A DNA stretch of 64,000 bases from Streptomyces sp. NL15-2K. Lineage in GTDB: Bacteria > Actinomycetota > Actinomycetes > Streptomycetales > Streptomycetaceae. The notes under the pieces were generated by a model. That model saw nothing but the letters and a program-made list of their open reading frames with translations, searched no databases and was not told the DNA's origin. The position numbers and the translations under genes are program-made. The stretch spans positions 10,849,001 through 10,913,000 of the forward strand of contig NZ_CP130630.1 in the NCBI RefSeq assembly GCF_030551255.1. Reading direction: 5' to 3'. This document shows, one piece after another, positions 1 through 7,974 of the stretch; position 1 is the first letter of the stretch, and every line of letters starts with the position of its first letter.

Positions 1-68
1 TCGCCCAGCAGCGCCCGGTAGACCAACGGGACCCGGAAGCCACCGCCGCCCAGGATCGTGAGTCTCAT
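1..68 (-). CDS. GH4 family glycosidase (6-phospho-beta-glucosidase type), N-terminal fragment
   Basis: Only the first 22 codons lie in the window; the gene runs off the left edge. The start reads MRLTILGGGGFRVPLVYRAL, a dinucleotide-binding glycine-rich loop placed at the extreme N-terminus. That layout is typical of NAD-dependent glycoside hydrolase family 4 enzymes, which hydrolyse 6-phospho- or free glycosides by an oxidation/elimination mechanism. The ATG overlaps the stop codon of the DeoR regulator (ATGA at 65-68), so the two are translationally coupled. Context (DeoR repressor, divergent sugar ABC transporter) supports a sugar-catabolic role. The substrate cannot be judged from this fragment. 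Confidence 0.7.
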   Translation of the reverse strand, partial: MRLTILGGGGFRVPLVYRALLG

Positions 69-817
69 ACCTCGACCACCTCAACTCCCGCCTCGCGCAG
101 CCGCCCGCACGTCTTTTCGTCGCCCGGGGCGTTGGTCACCACGACGTCGAGGTCCTCGGGCCCGCAGACCCTGGCCATTCCGGTGCCGGGGAACTTGCCC
201 GCGTCCGCCACCAGCACCACCTGGGCGCTGGCGGCGATCATCGCCCGCTTGACGGGCACCTCGACGGCGGTGGTGTCCAGCACCTGGCCGTCGGGGCGGA
301 TACCGCTGGTGCCGAGGAACAGCCGGTCGGCGTGGATCTGCCGCAGGTTGTCCTCGGTGAGGAAGCCGACCAGCGAGCGGTAGTCGCGCCGGACCACGCC
401 GCCGAGCAGGATCAACTGGACGTCCTTGTCGTCCTGGAGCTCCTCGTAGACGGCCAGGTTGCTGGTGATCACGGTCAGGGAGCGGCCGTGCAGATGGCGG
501 GCCACCCGGTGGGCCGTGGTGCCGATGTCGAGCAGCACCGTCTCACCGTCCCCGACCAGATCCGCGCACCACGCGGCCAGCGCGTCCTTGGCCTCGACCC
601 GGACCGAGGCCACGTCGGCGAAGGGGTCGTCCTCGCCGAGAACGGGGGCGGCACCGCCGTAGACCCGCTTGAGCAGTCCCTCGTCCTCCAGCTGCGCGAG
701 ATCTCGCCGGATCGTGGCCTGACTCGCCCCGACCTTCTCGGCCAGGGAGACCACCGTGGTGGGCCCGTCCGCGCGCAGGGCACGCAGGATCAGCTGATGT
801 CTTCGGTCAGGGAGCAT
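65..817 (-). CDS. DeoR-family transcriptional repressor of sugar metabolism
   Basis: The protein has about 250 residues, usual for the DeoR family. The N-terminus is a winged helix-turn-helix (LAEKVGASQATIRRDLAQLE, residues about 20-40) with the family-typical RRDL recognition helix. The rest is a sugar-phosphate-sensing DeoRC domain containing ILLGGVVRRDYRSLVG and FLGTSGI. It probably represses the GH4 gene it overlaps and the divergent sugar transporter at 1154-4318 until a phosphorylated sugar binds. A second in-frame ATG lies at 829, four codons upstream; I chose 817 because the sequence MLPDRRHQLIL matches the usual family start. Neither start has a strong ribosome-binding site. The inducer is unknown. 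Confidence 0.85.
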   Translation of the reverse strand: MLPDRRHQLILRALRADGPTTVVSLAEKVGASQATIRRDLAQLEDEGLLKRVYGGAAPVLGEDDPFADVASVRVEAKDALAAWCADLVGDGETVLLDIGTTAHRVARHLHGRSLTVITSNLAVYEELQDDKDVQLILLGGVVRRDYRSLVGFLTEDNLRQIHADRLFLGTSGIRPDGQVLDTTAVEVPVKRAMIAASAQVVLVADAGKFPGTGMARVCGPEDLDVVVTNAPGDEKTCGRLREAGVEVVEV

Positions 818-829
818 GCCGCTGACCAT

Positions 830-1153
830 ACTCGCCAACTCGCCAAACTCAAGCAAAGTCGCGCATGAATGTCTCGATTGCTGCTTGACCCTTGTCAAAC
901 CCGCGCACCGGGTGCACTCTCTTGCGTAATTCAGAGCCAGGTCCGGACCCCACTCCGGTCGGCCGAAGCGGATGAACGGCGCATTCCGCCGCCAGGACGC
1001 ATCGGCGCCGTCTGAGAGGACCCGGTCGAACACCCCGGGTGGCTGAAGGGTTCCCACCACGCCGATGCTCTTCAGCCACTCGGTCCCCGCCCCGCCCGCC
1101 ATGGCTCGCGACTCACAGGTCCTTCCGGACACGCCGAACACTAGGAGAAGACC
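830..1153. promoter_or_regulatory. Divergent control region between DeoR gene and sugar ABC operon
   Basis: This gene-free 324-bp stretch separates the divergent DeoR and binding-protein genes. It contains a small perfect dyad, TTGAC-CCTT-GTCAA, at 885-898, and the repeated phrase ACTCGCCAA around 833-848. Either could be a repressor site, but I cannot assign one. A purine-rich AGGAG at 1143-1147 is the ribosome-binding site for the GTG start at 1154. I see no coding potential here. Confidence 0.4.
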
Positions 1154-2431
1154 GTGGACCTTTCCCGTAGACGATTCCTCGAGGCCGCAGTGCTCACGGC
1201 CGCAACGGCCGGGCTGACCGCCGCGTGCGGCGGCGGCTCCGGATCGAGCGGCGGCAAGGACAGCAAGACCCTGAAGCTCTGGTACTGGGCCGGCGGCATG
1301 AGCGACAAGGTCGTCGCCGACGCCAAGAAGCACTTCTCCGACACCACCCTCAAGACGTCCGTGATCGGCGGTGACTTCAAGACCAAGCTGCTCACCGGCA
1401 TGAAGACCGCCCAGACCGCGCCGGACATCACCGGCATCAAGGGCGAGGACATCGCGTCCTTCCTGCCCAACGCGAACCGCTTCCTGGACCTGAACGAGCT
1501 CGGCATGGACAAGCTGGCTCCCGAGTACCTGTCGTGGAAGCTGAAGCAGGCCACCACCCAGGACGGCAAGCTCATCGGCTTCCCCATCGACATCGGCCCC
1601 TGCGCGGTGTACTACCGCGAGGACCTCTTCGCCAAGGCGGGGCTGCCCACCGACCCGGCCAAGGTCTCCGCCGAACTGTCCACCTGGGACGCCTTCTTCG
1701 AAGCCGGCGTCGAACTGCACAAGGCCGTGCCGAAGTCGTTCCTGGTCAACAACATCGGCGCGGTGTTCTCGATGGCCGTCGGTCAGGGCACCAAGCGGTT
1801 CATCGACGAGGACAACACGTTCATCGGCGACCAGGACCACATCCGTGCCGCCTGGACCACCGCCGTGAAGGCGTACACCCTCGGCATCGACGCCAAGATC
1901 AACGACAACACCTGGAACGCCGCCGTGGGCAACGGCACCGTGGCCACCGGGCTGGGCGCCGCCTGGTACGCGCTGGACATCCAGAACGCGGCACCGGCCA
2001 CCAAGGGCAAGTGGCGGGTGGCGAGCCTGCCGAGCGGACCGTCCAACCTGGGCGGCTCCTTCCTGTGCCTCCCCTCGACCTGCGCCAACCCCGAGAAGGC
2101 CTTCGAGGTCGTCTCCTGGATCCTCAACCCGGAGAACCAGGCCCGCGGCTTCACGGACGCGGCCCTGTTCCCGACCGCCCCGGCCGCGTACAAGCTGCCC
2201 GCGCTGACCGGCGGCGACGCCTTCTTCGGCGGTCAGAAGACCATCGAGATCTTCGGCCCGGCCGCCGAGAAGATCCCCGCCGCCTACGAGGCCCCGGCCG
2301 ACGCGGCGGTCTCGGCCGCCTACTACAACGAGCTGACCGCCATCGAGGCCAAGGGCAAGAACCCGGAGGACGCCTGGAAGGACGCGGTCAGCCAGGCCAA
2401 GCAGATCGCCCAGCGGCAGGGAGTGAAGTGA
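1154..2431 (+). CDS. ABC sugar transporter solute-binding lipoprotein
   Basis: The 425-residue extracellular binding protein of a CUT1-type sugar importer starts with GTG, preceded by AGGAG. The N-terminus carries a twin-arginine pattern (SRRRFLEAA), a hydrophobic stretch and a lipobox LTAAC near residue 25, so it is predicted to be Tat-exported and lipid-anchored. The mature part has the features of family 1 binding proteins, including the LKLWYW start and a DAFFGGQKTIEIF segment near the C-terminus. Its TGA is one base before the first permease gene, and the three transport genes form one operon. No ATPase is encoded here; as is common in Streptomyces, a shared MsiK-type ATPase elsewhere is presumed. 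The sugar is unknown. Confidence 0.88.
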   Translation: MDLSRRRFLEAAVLTAATAGLTAACGGGSGSSGGKDSKTLKLWYWAGGMSDKVVADAKKHFSDTTLKTSVIGGDFKTKLLTGMKTAQTAPDITGIKGEDIASFLPNANRFLDLNELGMDKLAPEYLSWKLKQATTQDGKLIGFPIDIGPCAVYYREDLFAKAGLPTDPAKVSAELSTWDAFFEAGVELHKAVPKSFLVNNIGAVFSMAVGQGTKRFIDEDNTFIGDQDHIRAAWTTAVKAYTLGIDAKINDNTWNAAVGNGTVATGLGAAWYALDIQNAAPATKGKWRVASLPSGPSNLGGSFLCLPSTCANPEKAFEVVSWILNPENQARGFTDAALFPTAPAAYKLPALTGGDAFFGGQKTIEIFGPAAEKIPAAYEAPADAAVSAAYYNELTAIEAKGKNPEDAWKDAVSQAKQIAQRQGVK

Positions 2432-2432
2432 C

Positions 2433-3488
2433 ATGTCGTCAAGCCCGGTAGCCGGCCCGGCCCCCACCGGCCCGCCCTCGGGACCCGCCACCGGACCCTC
2501 CGGGCAGCCGGCTCCGGACCGCCGCCGCGGTCCGGGCCGGCACGGCCGCCGGGTCCGTCCGGTGTCGGCCGGGGCCCGGCGCGGGCCGCGACGGGGGATC
2601 GCCCGGTACTGGTCGCAGTACCTGGCCGTCTCCCCGTACTACCTGATCTTCTCGGTCTTCATGCTCTTCCCGATGCTCTACACCGTGTATCTGGCGTTCC
2701 AGAAGTGGGACGGCATCGGGGAGATGCAGTTCGTCGGGCTCCAGCAGTTCCGCTTCCTGTGGGACGACCCGATCTTCTGGCTGTCCCTGCGCAACACCCT
2801 GGTCATCTGGGTGCTGGCCACCGTGCCGATGCTCTTCATGGCGCTGGTGCTGGCGGTGCTGGTGAACTCCGTCCGGCGCTTCACGGCCTTCTACCGGGTC
2901 GCCCTGTTCATCCCCAGCATCACGTCGCTGGTGGCCATCGCCATCTTCTTCGGCGCGATCTTCAGCAACAACTTCGGGCTCATCAACGCCATCCTGCAGG
3001 CGATGCACGTGTCGGCCGTGCCGTGGCTCAGCAACGAGTGGACGATCAAGCTGGTGATCGCGGCGCTGATGACCTGGCAGTGGACCGGCTACAACGCGAT
3101 CATCTATCTGGCCGGCCTCCAGGCGATCCCCTCGGAGCTCTACGAGGCCGCCAGGATGGACGGGGCCGGTCCGGTGCGGATCTTCTTCAGCATCACGATC
3201 CCGCTGCTGCGGCCCATCATCCTCTTCACCGTGGTCGTCTCCACCGTCACCGGCCTGCAGAGCTTCACCGAACCCCAGGTGCTGTTCGGCAGCGACGCGT
3301 CGACCAACCCCAACTCCGGCGGGCCGGGCCAGGCGGGCCTGACCACGCTGCTGTACTTCTACCACCAGGCCTTCGACAACAACGACTTCGGCTACGCCGC
3401 CGCGATCGTCTGGGCCTTCTTCCTGCTGATCCTGCTCATCGTCACCATCAACTGGCGCCTGGTGCAGCGTAAGGAGCGACGGCCGTGA
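2433..3488 (+). CDS. ABC sugar transporter permease, MalF type
   Basis: This 351-residue integral membrane protein follows the binding protein after a 1-bp gap. A basic, Pro/Arg-rich cytoplasmic N-terminus of about 55 residues precedes six predicted membrane helices (the first reads YYLIFSVFMLFPMLYTVYLA). The EAA loop that docks to the ATPase is present as YEAARMDGAGPVRIFFSITI around residue 235. The GTGA overlap at 3485-3488 couples it to the second permease. It is expected to form the heterodimeric channel with that protein. The long N-terminal extension before helix 1 is low complexity and may be partly an over-called start, but no better start with a ribosome-binding site is visible. Confidence 0.87.
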   Translation: MSSSPVAGPAPTGPPSGPATGPSGQPAPDRRRGPGRHGRRVRPVSAGARRGPRRGIARYWSQYLAVSPYYLIFSVFMLFPMLYTVYLAFQKWDGIGEMQFVGLQQFRFLWDDPIFWLSLRNTLVIWVLATVPMLFMALVLAVLVNSVRRFTAFYRVALFIPSITSLVAIAIFFGAIFSNNFGLINAILQAMHVSAVPWLSNEWTIKLVIAALMTWQWTGYNAIIYLAGLQAIPSELYEAARMDGAGPVRIFFSITIPLLRPIILFTVVVSTVTGLQSFTEPQVLFGSDASTNPNSGGPGQAGLTTLLYFYHQAFDNNDFGYAAAIVWAFFLLILLIVTINWRLVQRKERRP

Positions 3489-4318
3489 ACAGCCAGAACC
3501 GCCAGCGCCTGAGGGGCCTGAGCGTCCATGTCGTGCTGATGATCTGTGTCGTCATCTCGGTGTTCCCGTTCTACTGGATCATCGTCATGGCGACCAACAC
3601 CTCGCAGGACATCTACAGTTACCCGCCGAAGCTGTGGTTCGGCGGCAACCTGCTGATCAACATCCAGCATCTGTTCGACAAGATGGACTTCTTCGGATCG
3701 CTGCTCAACACGGTGATCGTCGCGGTCTGTACGACGCTGCTGGTGCTGTTCTTCGACTCGCTGGCCGCCTTCGCCTTCGCCAAGTACGAGTTCCCCGGCA
3801 AGAAGTTCCTCTTCGGCCTGCTGCTGGCGATGTACATCCTGCCGACGCAGCTGGCGATCATCCCGCAATACGAGATCATGGTGCAGCTGGGCTGGCTGGG
3901 CACGCTCCAGGCACTCATCGTGCCGGCCGCCGCCAACGCCTTCGGCATCTTCTGGATGCGCCAGTACACCAGCACGGGAGTCCCGGACGAACTGCTGGAC
4001 GCCGCGCGGATCGAGGGCGCCGGGTTCTTCCGCCAGTACTGGCACGTGGTGCTGCCGTGCGTCCGCCCGGCCCTGGCGTTCCTCGGTATCTACACCTTCA
4101 TCGCCGCCTGGAACGACTACATCCTGCCGTTGGTGATGCTGGTCAACCCGGACGAGCTGACCCTCCAGGTGGCGCTGGCGCAGCTGTACGCCGGCCACTC
4201 CACCGACTACAGCATGGTGATGGCCGGAGTGCTGCTCGCTGTCATCCCGCTGGTGCTGGTGTTCACGTTCTTCGCCCGCGGGTTCATCGCCGATGCCACA
4301 AAGGGGGCCCTGCGATGA
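3485..4318 (+). CDS. ABC sugar transporter permease, MalG type
   Basis: The second channel subunit has 277 residues and starts with GTG overlapping the stop of the first permease. It shows six hydrophobic segments and the EAA loop LLDAARIEGAGFFRQYWHVV around residue 167, followed by LPCVRPALAFLG, as in CUT1 permeases. The C-terminus (FFARGFIADATKGALR) matches the usual ...RGFxxGAVKG ending of this family. Its TGA overlaps an ATG (4315) that opens what should be the next operon gene, but that frame closes after four codons, so this permease is now the last intact gene of the transporter operon. Confidence 0.88.
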   Translation: MNSQNRQRLRGLSVHVVLMICVVISVFPFYWIIVMATNTSQDIYSYPPKLWFGGNLLINIQHLFDKMDFFGSLLNTVIVAVCTTLLVLFFDSLAAFAFAKYEFPGKKFLFGLLLAMYILPTQLAIIPQYEIMVQLGWLGTLQALIVPAAANAFGIFWMRQYTSTGVPDELLDAARIEGAGFFRQYWHVVLPCVRPALAFLGIYTFIAAWNDYILPLVMLVNPDELTLQVALAQLYAGHSTDYSMVMAGVLLAVIPLVLVFTFFARGFIADATKGALR

Positions 4319-4329
4319 CGGCGGTGTGA
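4315..4329 (+). pseudogene. Five-codon stub of a lost operon gene after the sugar permeases
   Basis: An ATG at 4315 overlaps the permease stop in the ATGA arrangement used throughout this operon, and reads MTAV followed by TGA at 4327-4329. In sugar ABC operons a glycosidase commonly follows the permeases with this coupling. The start has survived while the body has been replaced by unrelated, opposite-strand acyl-CoA dehydrogenase debris, which marks a deletion junction near 4325. The identity of the lost gene is unknown. Confidence 0.45.
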
Positions 4330-4575
4330 TCAGGCCTCGGCTCGCGCGGCAGCCCCAGCACCTTCTCCGCGAGGATGTTCCGCTGGATCTGCGAGGTGCC
4401 GGCGTCGATGGTCCCGCTGCCGTCCCGTCGGCACCTGGCCGTGCAGGCCCATGATGTCCATCCTTCGACCAGCACCAGGCGATCCGCTGCCGGATCACCG
4501 GGTCCTGGTCCTTGCCTTACTGGCGGGCCAGTTTCGACGAGGCACCCCACTTCCGCCCGGAACAGGATGGGGTTG
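4325..4575 (-). pseudogene. Acyl-CoA dehydrogenase C-terminal remnant
   Basis: On the minus strand this stretch encodes GTSQIQRNILAEKVLGLPR, the hallmark C-terminal segment of acyl-CoA dehydrogenases (GTxEIQRNIIAERVLGLPR). A second recognisable piece, DPVIRQRIAW, lies just upstream in another frame, again at the expected relative position for this family. The two pieces need at least one frameshift to join, and no N-terminal dehydrogenase domain exists here. It is therefore a decayed 3' end. No function is expected. It sits between the truncated sugar operon and an intact SDR gene. Confidence 0.6.
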
Positions 4576-4729
4576 GTCGCCGCCTCCTCCGAGGGGCGTT
4601 CCCTCGCCCTGACGCACAACCTGGGCGGCGGGCCCGGCGAATGCGTGTCCTTCGTGTCGGTGGTGGGCGACGAACCCACTGACTGAAGCCGCTCAGTCGA
4701 ACTCGCCCTCCGAGAAGGGACGTTGTGCA

Positions 4730-5524
4730 ATGGGACGACTCGAAGAGAAGGTCGCCGTCGTGACCGGGGCCGCGTCCGGCATCGGTGCGGCCACCGCGCG
4801 CCGCGTGGCCGCCGAAGGCGCTCACACGGTGGTCGCCGATCTGAACCTCGACGGCGCCAAGGCGGTCACGGAGGAGATCCGCGAGGCCGGAGGATCCGCG
4901 ACAGCGGTCCTGGTCGACCTCGGTGACATCGAGAGCGTACGGGCCATGGTGGACGCGGCGGTCGAGGCGTACGGCGGCCTCGACATCCTGCACAACAACG
5001 CGGCGGCCACACACCTGGCCGCCCACCAGGACCTCGCCGTCGTGGAGGCCGACCCGGCGGTCTGGGACGACACCATGCGGATCAACCTGCGCGGGACCAT
5101 GGTCGCGATCCAGGCCGCTGTCGCGCACATGATCGCCCGCGGCGGTGGCTCCGTCATCAACACCTCGTCCACGTCCGGGGTCGCGGGCGACCTGCGCAAT
5201 CCCGCGTACGGCGCCTCGAAGGCCGCGATCATCAACCTCACGCAGTACGTCGCCACCCAGTACGGCAAGCAGGGCGTGCGCTGCAACGCCATCGCACCGG
5301 GCTTCATCGTCACGCCGGTGAGCACCGGTTCAGCGCACGGGGCGATCCGGGAGGCGATGCTGCGCCACCACCTCACGCCGCGTCTGGGGCAGCCGGAGGA
5401 CGTCGCGGCGGCCGTCGTCTTCCTCGCCTCCGACGAGGCCGCCTTCGTCACCGGGCACACTCTGTACGTGGACGGCGGGCTGTCGGCCCACCAGCCGTAC
5501 GTGGCGGATCTGCGCGACGCGTAA
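4730..5524 (+). CDS. SDR family oxidoreductase
   Basis: This classical short-chain dehydrogenase/reductase has 264 residues. The nucleotide-binding loop is TGAASGIG (residues 12-19), with a following VADLN acidic turn that favours NAD(H). The NNA motif is present (HNNAAATHL), and the catalytic set is Ser in NTSSTSG with YGASK (Tyr and Lys). The C-terminus has the usual VTGHTLYVDGG. AAGGGA about 10 bp upstream is a plausible ribosome-binding site. It is the only intact gene in a 1.8-kb zone of acyl-CoA-related debris, so it was probably part of a fatty acyl or polyketide-tailoring pathway now lost. The substrate is not predictable. Confidence 0.85.
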   Translation: MGRLEEKVAVVTGAASGIGAATARRVAAEGAHTVVADLNLDGAKAVTEEIREAGGSATAVLVDLGDIESVRAMVDAAVEAYGGLDILHNNAAATHLAAHQDLAVVEADPAVWDDTMRINLRGTMVAIQAAVAHMIARGGGSVINTSSTSGVAGDLRNPAYGASKAAIINLTQYVATQYGKQGVRCNAIAPGFIVTPVSTGSAHGAIREAMLRHHLTPRLGQPEDVAAAVVFLASDEAAFVTGHTLYVDGGLSAHQPYVADLRDA

Positions 5525-5525
5525 C

Positions 5526-5576
5526 GGGTCCGTGCACTTTGCCCGCCCGACCCGGGCGGGCAAAGTGCACGGACCC
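5526..5576. terminator. Perfect 24-bp stem hairpin terminator
   Basis: Bases 5526-5549 are the exact reverse complement of 5553-5576, with a 3-nt loop (ACC). The stem begins two bases after the SDR stop codon and is followed on the opposite side by the remnant ABC ATPase end. It is the strongest hairpin in this region and can act on transcripts from both directions. There is no U-tract, as is usual in Streptomyces. Confidence 0.8.
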
Positions 5577-5587
5577 CTGAGTCCCGC

Positions 5588-5764
5588 TCAGGACAGCGCC
5601 TCCGGCGCCAGGTGGGCCGGCTCCCGCGTCTCGTCGTCCGACAGCCCGGCGGCCGGTTCGTCGAGCAGCAGGATGGACGGCGAGGCCGCCACCGCGCGGG
5701 CGATGGCCCGCAGCCGCCGCTCGCCGTACGACAGGTCGCCCACCGGCCGGTCGAGACTGGATGT
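5588..5764 (-). pseudogene. ABC transporter ATPase C-terminal remnant (branched-chain amino acid type)
   Basis: The minus strand encodes LSYGERRLRAIARAVA, an ABC signature motif in its LivG/LivF form, followed by SILLLDEPAAGLSDDE, the Walker B region with the AAGL wording typical of branched-chain amino acid transporter ATPases. Walker A and the N-terminal half are missing, replaced upstream by sequence read as acyl-CoA reductase on the other strand. About 58 codons remain. No function is expected. Confidence 0.6.
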
Positions 5765-5779
5765 CTCCCTGTCCGGACG

Positions 5780-6024
5780 CTGGGGCGGACTGATCAGCGG
5801 CGACCCGGTCTTCGTGGGCTTCTCGCCCTGCGACTGCGGCAGAAAGATCGTCGACGTCGCTCCGGTCGCCGCGCTGTCCGACGCCGTCGCGCACGCCGGG
5901 GTCGCCACGCAGACGGTCGGCGTGTTCCCGGACGCCCGCAAGACGGAAGTACGCGACGCCCTCGCCTGCGCCGGCGTTCAACGCGTGGTGTCCCTCGCTC
6001 ATGCGCTGGGTCAACGACGAGTGA
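5780..6024 (+). pseudogene. Acyl-CoA reductase (LuxC-like) C-terminal remnant
   Basis: The plus strand reads GRKIVDVAPVAALSDAV, HAGVATQTVGVFPDARKTEV and RDALACAGVQRVV, which resembles the C-terminal part of LuxC-type acyl-CoA reductases. The expected tail, MRWVNDE plus stop, is present at 6001-6024 but in a different frame, so an internal deletion or frameshift separates them. The N-terminal part is absent. The family call is by pattern memory and is moderate. Along with the neighbouring fragments it suggests an eroded fatty-acyl gene cluster. Confidence 0.45.
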
Positions 6025-6109
6025 CTCGGCGGACGACGACCCCAAGGCGGCCCGGCCGGCCCATCCGGACGAACCGGATGAGCCGGCCAGGGCGCGTCGC
6101 CGGGGTCGG

Positions 6110-7720
6110 TTACGGGGTGACCTGGTTGCCGCCGAACGTCACGACGAGGCGGCCGTCCGAAGCGAAGGACCACTTCAGGGCGCCGGCGTAGGAGGAGCAC
6201 CGGGAGCCGTTCGAACCGGACCAGAACTGGTTCGAGCTGTCGGCGTTGCCGACGATCCTGTCGTTCGTCCCACTGCCGCTGCGGCAGGAGGTGTTGTTCC
6301 GGAACACCGAAGTGCCCGCGTCGAACGAGTAGTTGCGCTCCTCGTTGTCGATGCTGACGTTGTCCGACACCGTCATCGTGCCGGGGTTCCTGTTGTACGT
6401 GAACCCGTGCTTGCCGTTGTTGTGGGCGATGTTGCGCCGGATGACGTGGTTGACCCCGATGTCCTCGCCGCCGAGCTTGTAGCCGTTGCGGTCACCGTTG
6501 CCGGCCTGGGAGCCGTCGCTCAGGGTGCCGTTGTCGTAGGCGAGGGAGTCCTCGATGGTCACCGCGCCGATGGCTCCCGTGTCGCTCTTGGTGTAAAGGT
6601 CCCAGCCGTCGTCGATGTTGTTGTGGGCCACGGCGTAGCGGAAGACGTTCCCGGGACCGGAGGTGAGCTTCGCGGCGAAGCCGTCGGCGTCCTCGCCGTC
6701 GGAGTCGGCGTTGTCGTGCGACTCGGCGCTCAGGATGAGGTTGTTGGACGGCCACTGGTCCTTGGGGGTGCTGGAGAGCATCCGCGAGAGCTGGAGGCCG
6801 GTGTCACGGTTGTAGCGCGTCACCGTGCGCTCGAAGATGTTGTTGCTGCCGCCGACGAAGATCCCGTTGTCCCCGGCACGCTCGACGACGATGCCCTTGA
6901 CGTGCCAGTACGACCCGTTCACGGCGAGCCCGCGGTTCGAGGTGGCCTCGCTCTGGGCCGAGAAGTTCAGTACGGGCGTCTCACCCGGGTAGGCGGTCAG
7001 CTCGGTGCGGTCACTCGCGGTGCCGTTGTTGCCCGCCGGGATGGTGACCGTCTGCGAGTAGCGGTAGGTGCCGCCGCGCATGTAGATCGTCCCGCCGGGC
7101 GTGATGCGGGAGATCGCCGAGGTTAACGTCGTCGGGGCCGACTCCGTTCCGGCCGCGCCGTCGGTGCCGTTCGGCGCCACGTACAGCGCGGGGCCCGTCG
7201 GCGCCGGGTTGGTGCCGCCGACCTCGACATCGAGGTAGTCGATGTTGGGCAGGCCGGCCGAGGCGGTGGGGCTGAGCCGGATGGTGTTGCTGCCCGAACT
7301 CAGCGGCACCGTGAGCGTCTTCGTCGCCCAGGTCCCCCACGCGCCGGTGCCCTCGAAGGACACCGATGTGGCCGAGGAGCCGTTCACGGTGAGGCTCGCC
7401 GGCCGTGCGGTGGTGGTTCCGTTGGCGAATCGGACGTTCAGCGTCGCCGTGCCCGCGGCGGGGGCGTTCACGGTGAACTGGGCGTAGGCGCCGACCGCGT
7501 TGGTGGCGTTGCAGAATCCGCTGCCGGAGAAGCCGGTCCAGTCGGAGTCGATGGTGCCGGTACAGACCGCCGGGGAGCTCTCGGCCTCGATGGGGGTCCC
7601 CCCGCTCGAACGAAGTTGAGAGTGGGGGAGGGTGGTGGCAGCCTGTGCCGTGGTGCCGGACAGCGCGACGAGGGTGCCGGCCAGCAGGCCGACGCACGCG
7701 ATGACGGGTCTCAGTTGCAT
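6110..7720 (-). CDS. Secreted pectate-lyase-like enzyme with N-terminal carbohydrate-binding domain
   Basis: The 536-residue secreted protein has a signal peptide cut after TTAQA (about residue 27). A CBM35/CBM6-like beta-sandwich spans about 45-165 (IEAESS..., then SNTIRLSPTASAGLPNIDYLDV). From about 178 a right-handed beta-helix starts with LYVAPNGTDGAAGTESAP. The motifs DADGFAAKL and NNIDDGWDLYTK match family 9 polysaccharide lyases, which cleave pectate by beta-elimination with a Lys base and bound calcium. The N-terminus of the mature protein contains a palindromic repeat insertion (7590-7630). Transcription is likely controlled by the LacI-type operator upstream. TAA stop at 6110-6112. 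Confidence 0.82.
   Translation of the reverse strand: MQLRPVIACVGLLAGTLVALSGTTAQAATTLPHSQLRSSGGTPIEAESSPAVCTGTIDSDWTGFSGSGFCNATNAVGAYAQFTVNAPAAGTATLNVRFANGTTTARPASLTVNGSSATSVSFEGTGAWGTWATKTLTVPLSSGSNTIRLSPTASAGLPNIDYLDVEVGGTNPAPTGPALYVAPNGTDGAAGTESAPTTLTSAISRITPGGTIYMRGGTYRYSQTVTIPAGNNGTASDRTELTAYPGETPVLNFSAQSEATSNRGLAVNGSYWHVKGIVVERAGDNGIFVGGSNNIFERTVTRYNRDTGLQLSRMLSSTPKDQWPSNNLILSAESHDNADSDGEDADGFAAKLTSGPGNVFRYAVAHNNIDDGWDLYTKSDTGAIGAVTIEDSLAYDNGTLSDGSQAGNGDRNGYKLGGEDIGVNHVIRRNIAHNNGKHGFTYNRNPGTMTVSDNVSIDNEERNYSFDAGTSVFRNNTSCRSGSGTNDRIVGNADSSNQFWSGSNGSRCSSYAGALKWSFASDGRLVVTFGGNQVTP
7590..7630. repeat. Short palindromic repeat inside the pectate-lyase reading frame
   Basis: A GC-rich palindrome with GGGGGTCCCCCC followed by a CGAACGAAGTTGAGAG arm and GTGGGGGAG lies in frame just after the signal peptide, coding for about residues 31-44. 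Related sequences occur at 12717-12754, 40581-40620 and 44341-44382, so this belongs to a dispersed family. Because the insert keeps the frame open and falls in a linker, export and folding are probably tolerated. Confidence 0.7.
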
Positions 7721-7871
7721 CGTTCGTCTCCAGGTAGGTGGGCTCGTCTGACCAGGCGTTCGATGGAACGGGGTCGAGCTGACCCTTCCTCTGCGGGTTC
7801 CGGGGCGCGATGATGCGACCAGTTCGAGAGCATGAACGAGGTGAACCGGCCGGGCATCGCATCCGGAGGGA

Positions 7872-7883
7872 GAAAGCGCTTTC
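7872..7883. promoter_or_regulatory. LacI-type operator overlapping the pectate-lyase promoter
   Basis: The perfect palindrome GAAAGCGCTTTC is the classic centre-CG operator of LacI/GalR-family sugar repressors. It begins five bases downstream of the proposed minus-strand -10 element, at the expected transcription start, so a bound repressor would block initiation. Confidence 0.75.
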
Positions 7884-7887
7884 CCGG

Positions 7888-7916
7888 AAACTAGATGCTT
7901 GCTGTGGACGCGTCAA
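7888..7916 (-). promoter_or_regulatory. Sigma-70-like promoter of the pectate-lyase gene
   Basis: On the minus strand TTGACG (7916-7911) and TAGTTT (7893-7888) are separated by exactly 17 bp, a good match to the housekeeping consensus. It points toward the gene starting at 7720, leaving a leader of about 160 nt, and abuts the LacI-type palindrome. Confidence 0.65.
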
Positions 7917-7951
7917 TAGACGTGTACTTGATTTATATTCATGAGCATGAA

Positions 7952-7970
7952 CGCCAGGACGGTCCTGGCG
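7952..7970 (-). terminator. Hairpin terminator after the AbgT transporter gene
   Basis: CGCCAGGAC and GTCCTGGCG form a perfect 9-bp inverted repeat with a single central base, starting four bases beyond the transporter stop codon. It should end the amidohydrolase/transporter transcript before the pectate-lyase promoter. Confidence 0.65.
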
Positions 7971-7974
7971 CCCG

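Noticed and set aside
65..2491. An 808-codon minus-strand frame running from the DeoR gene across the binding protein
   Set aside because: Only the part up to 817 is DeoR; the rest is the antisense shadow of the transporter gene caused by high GC content.
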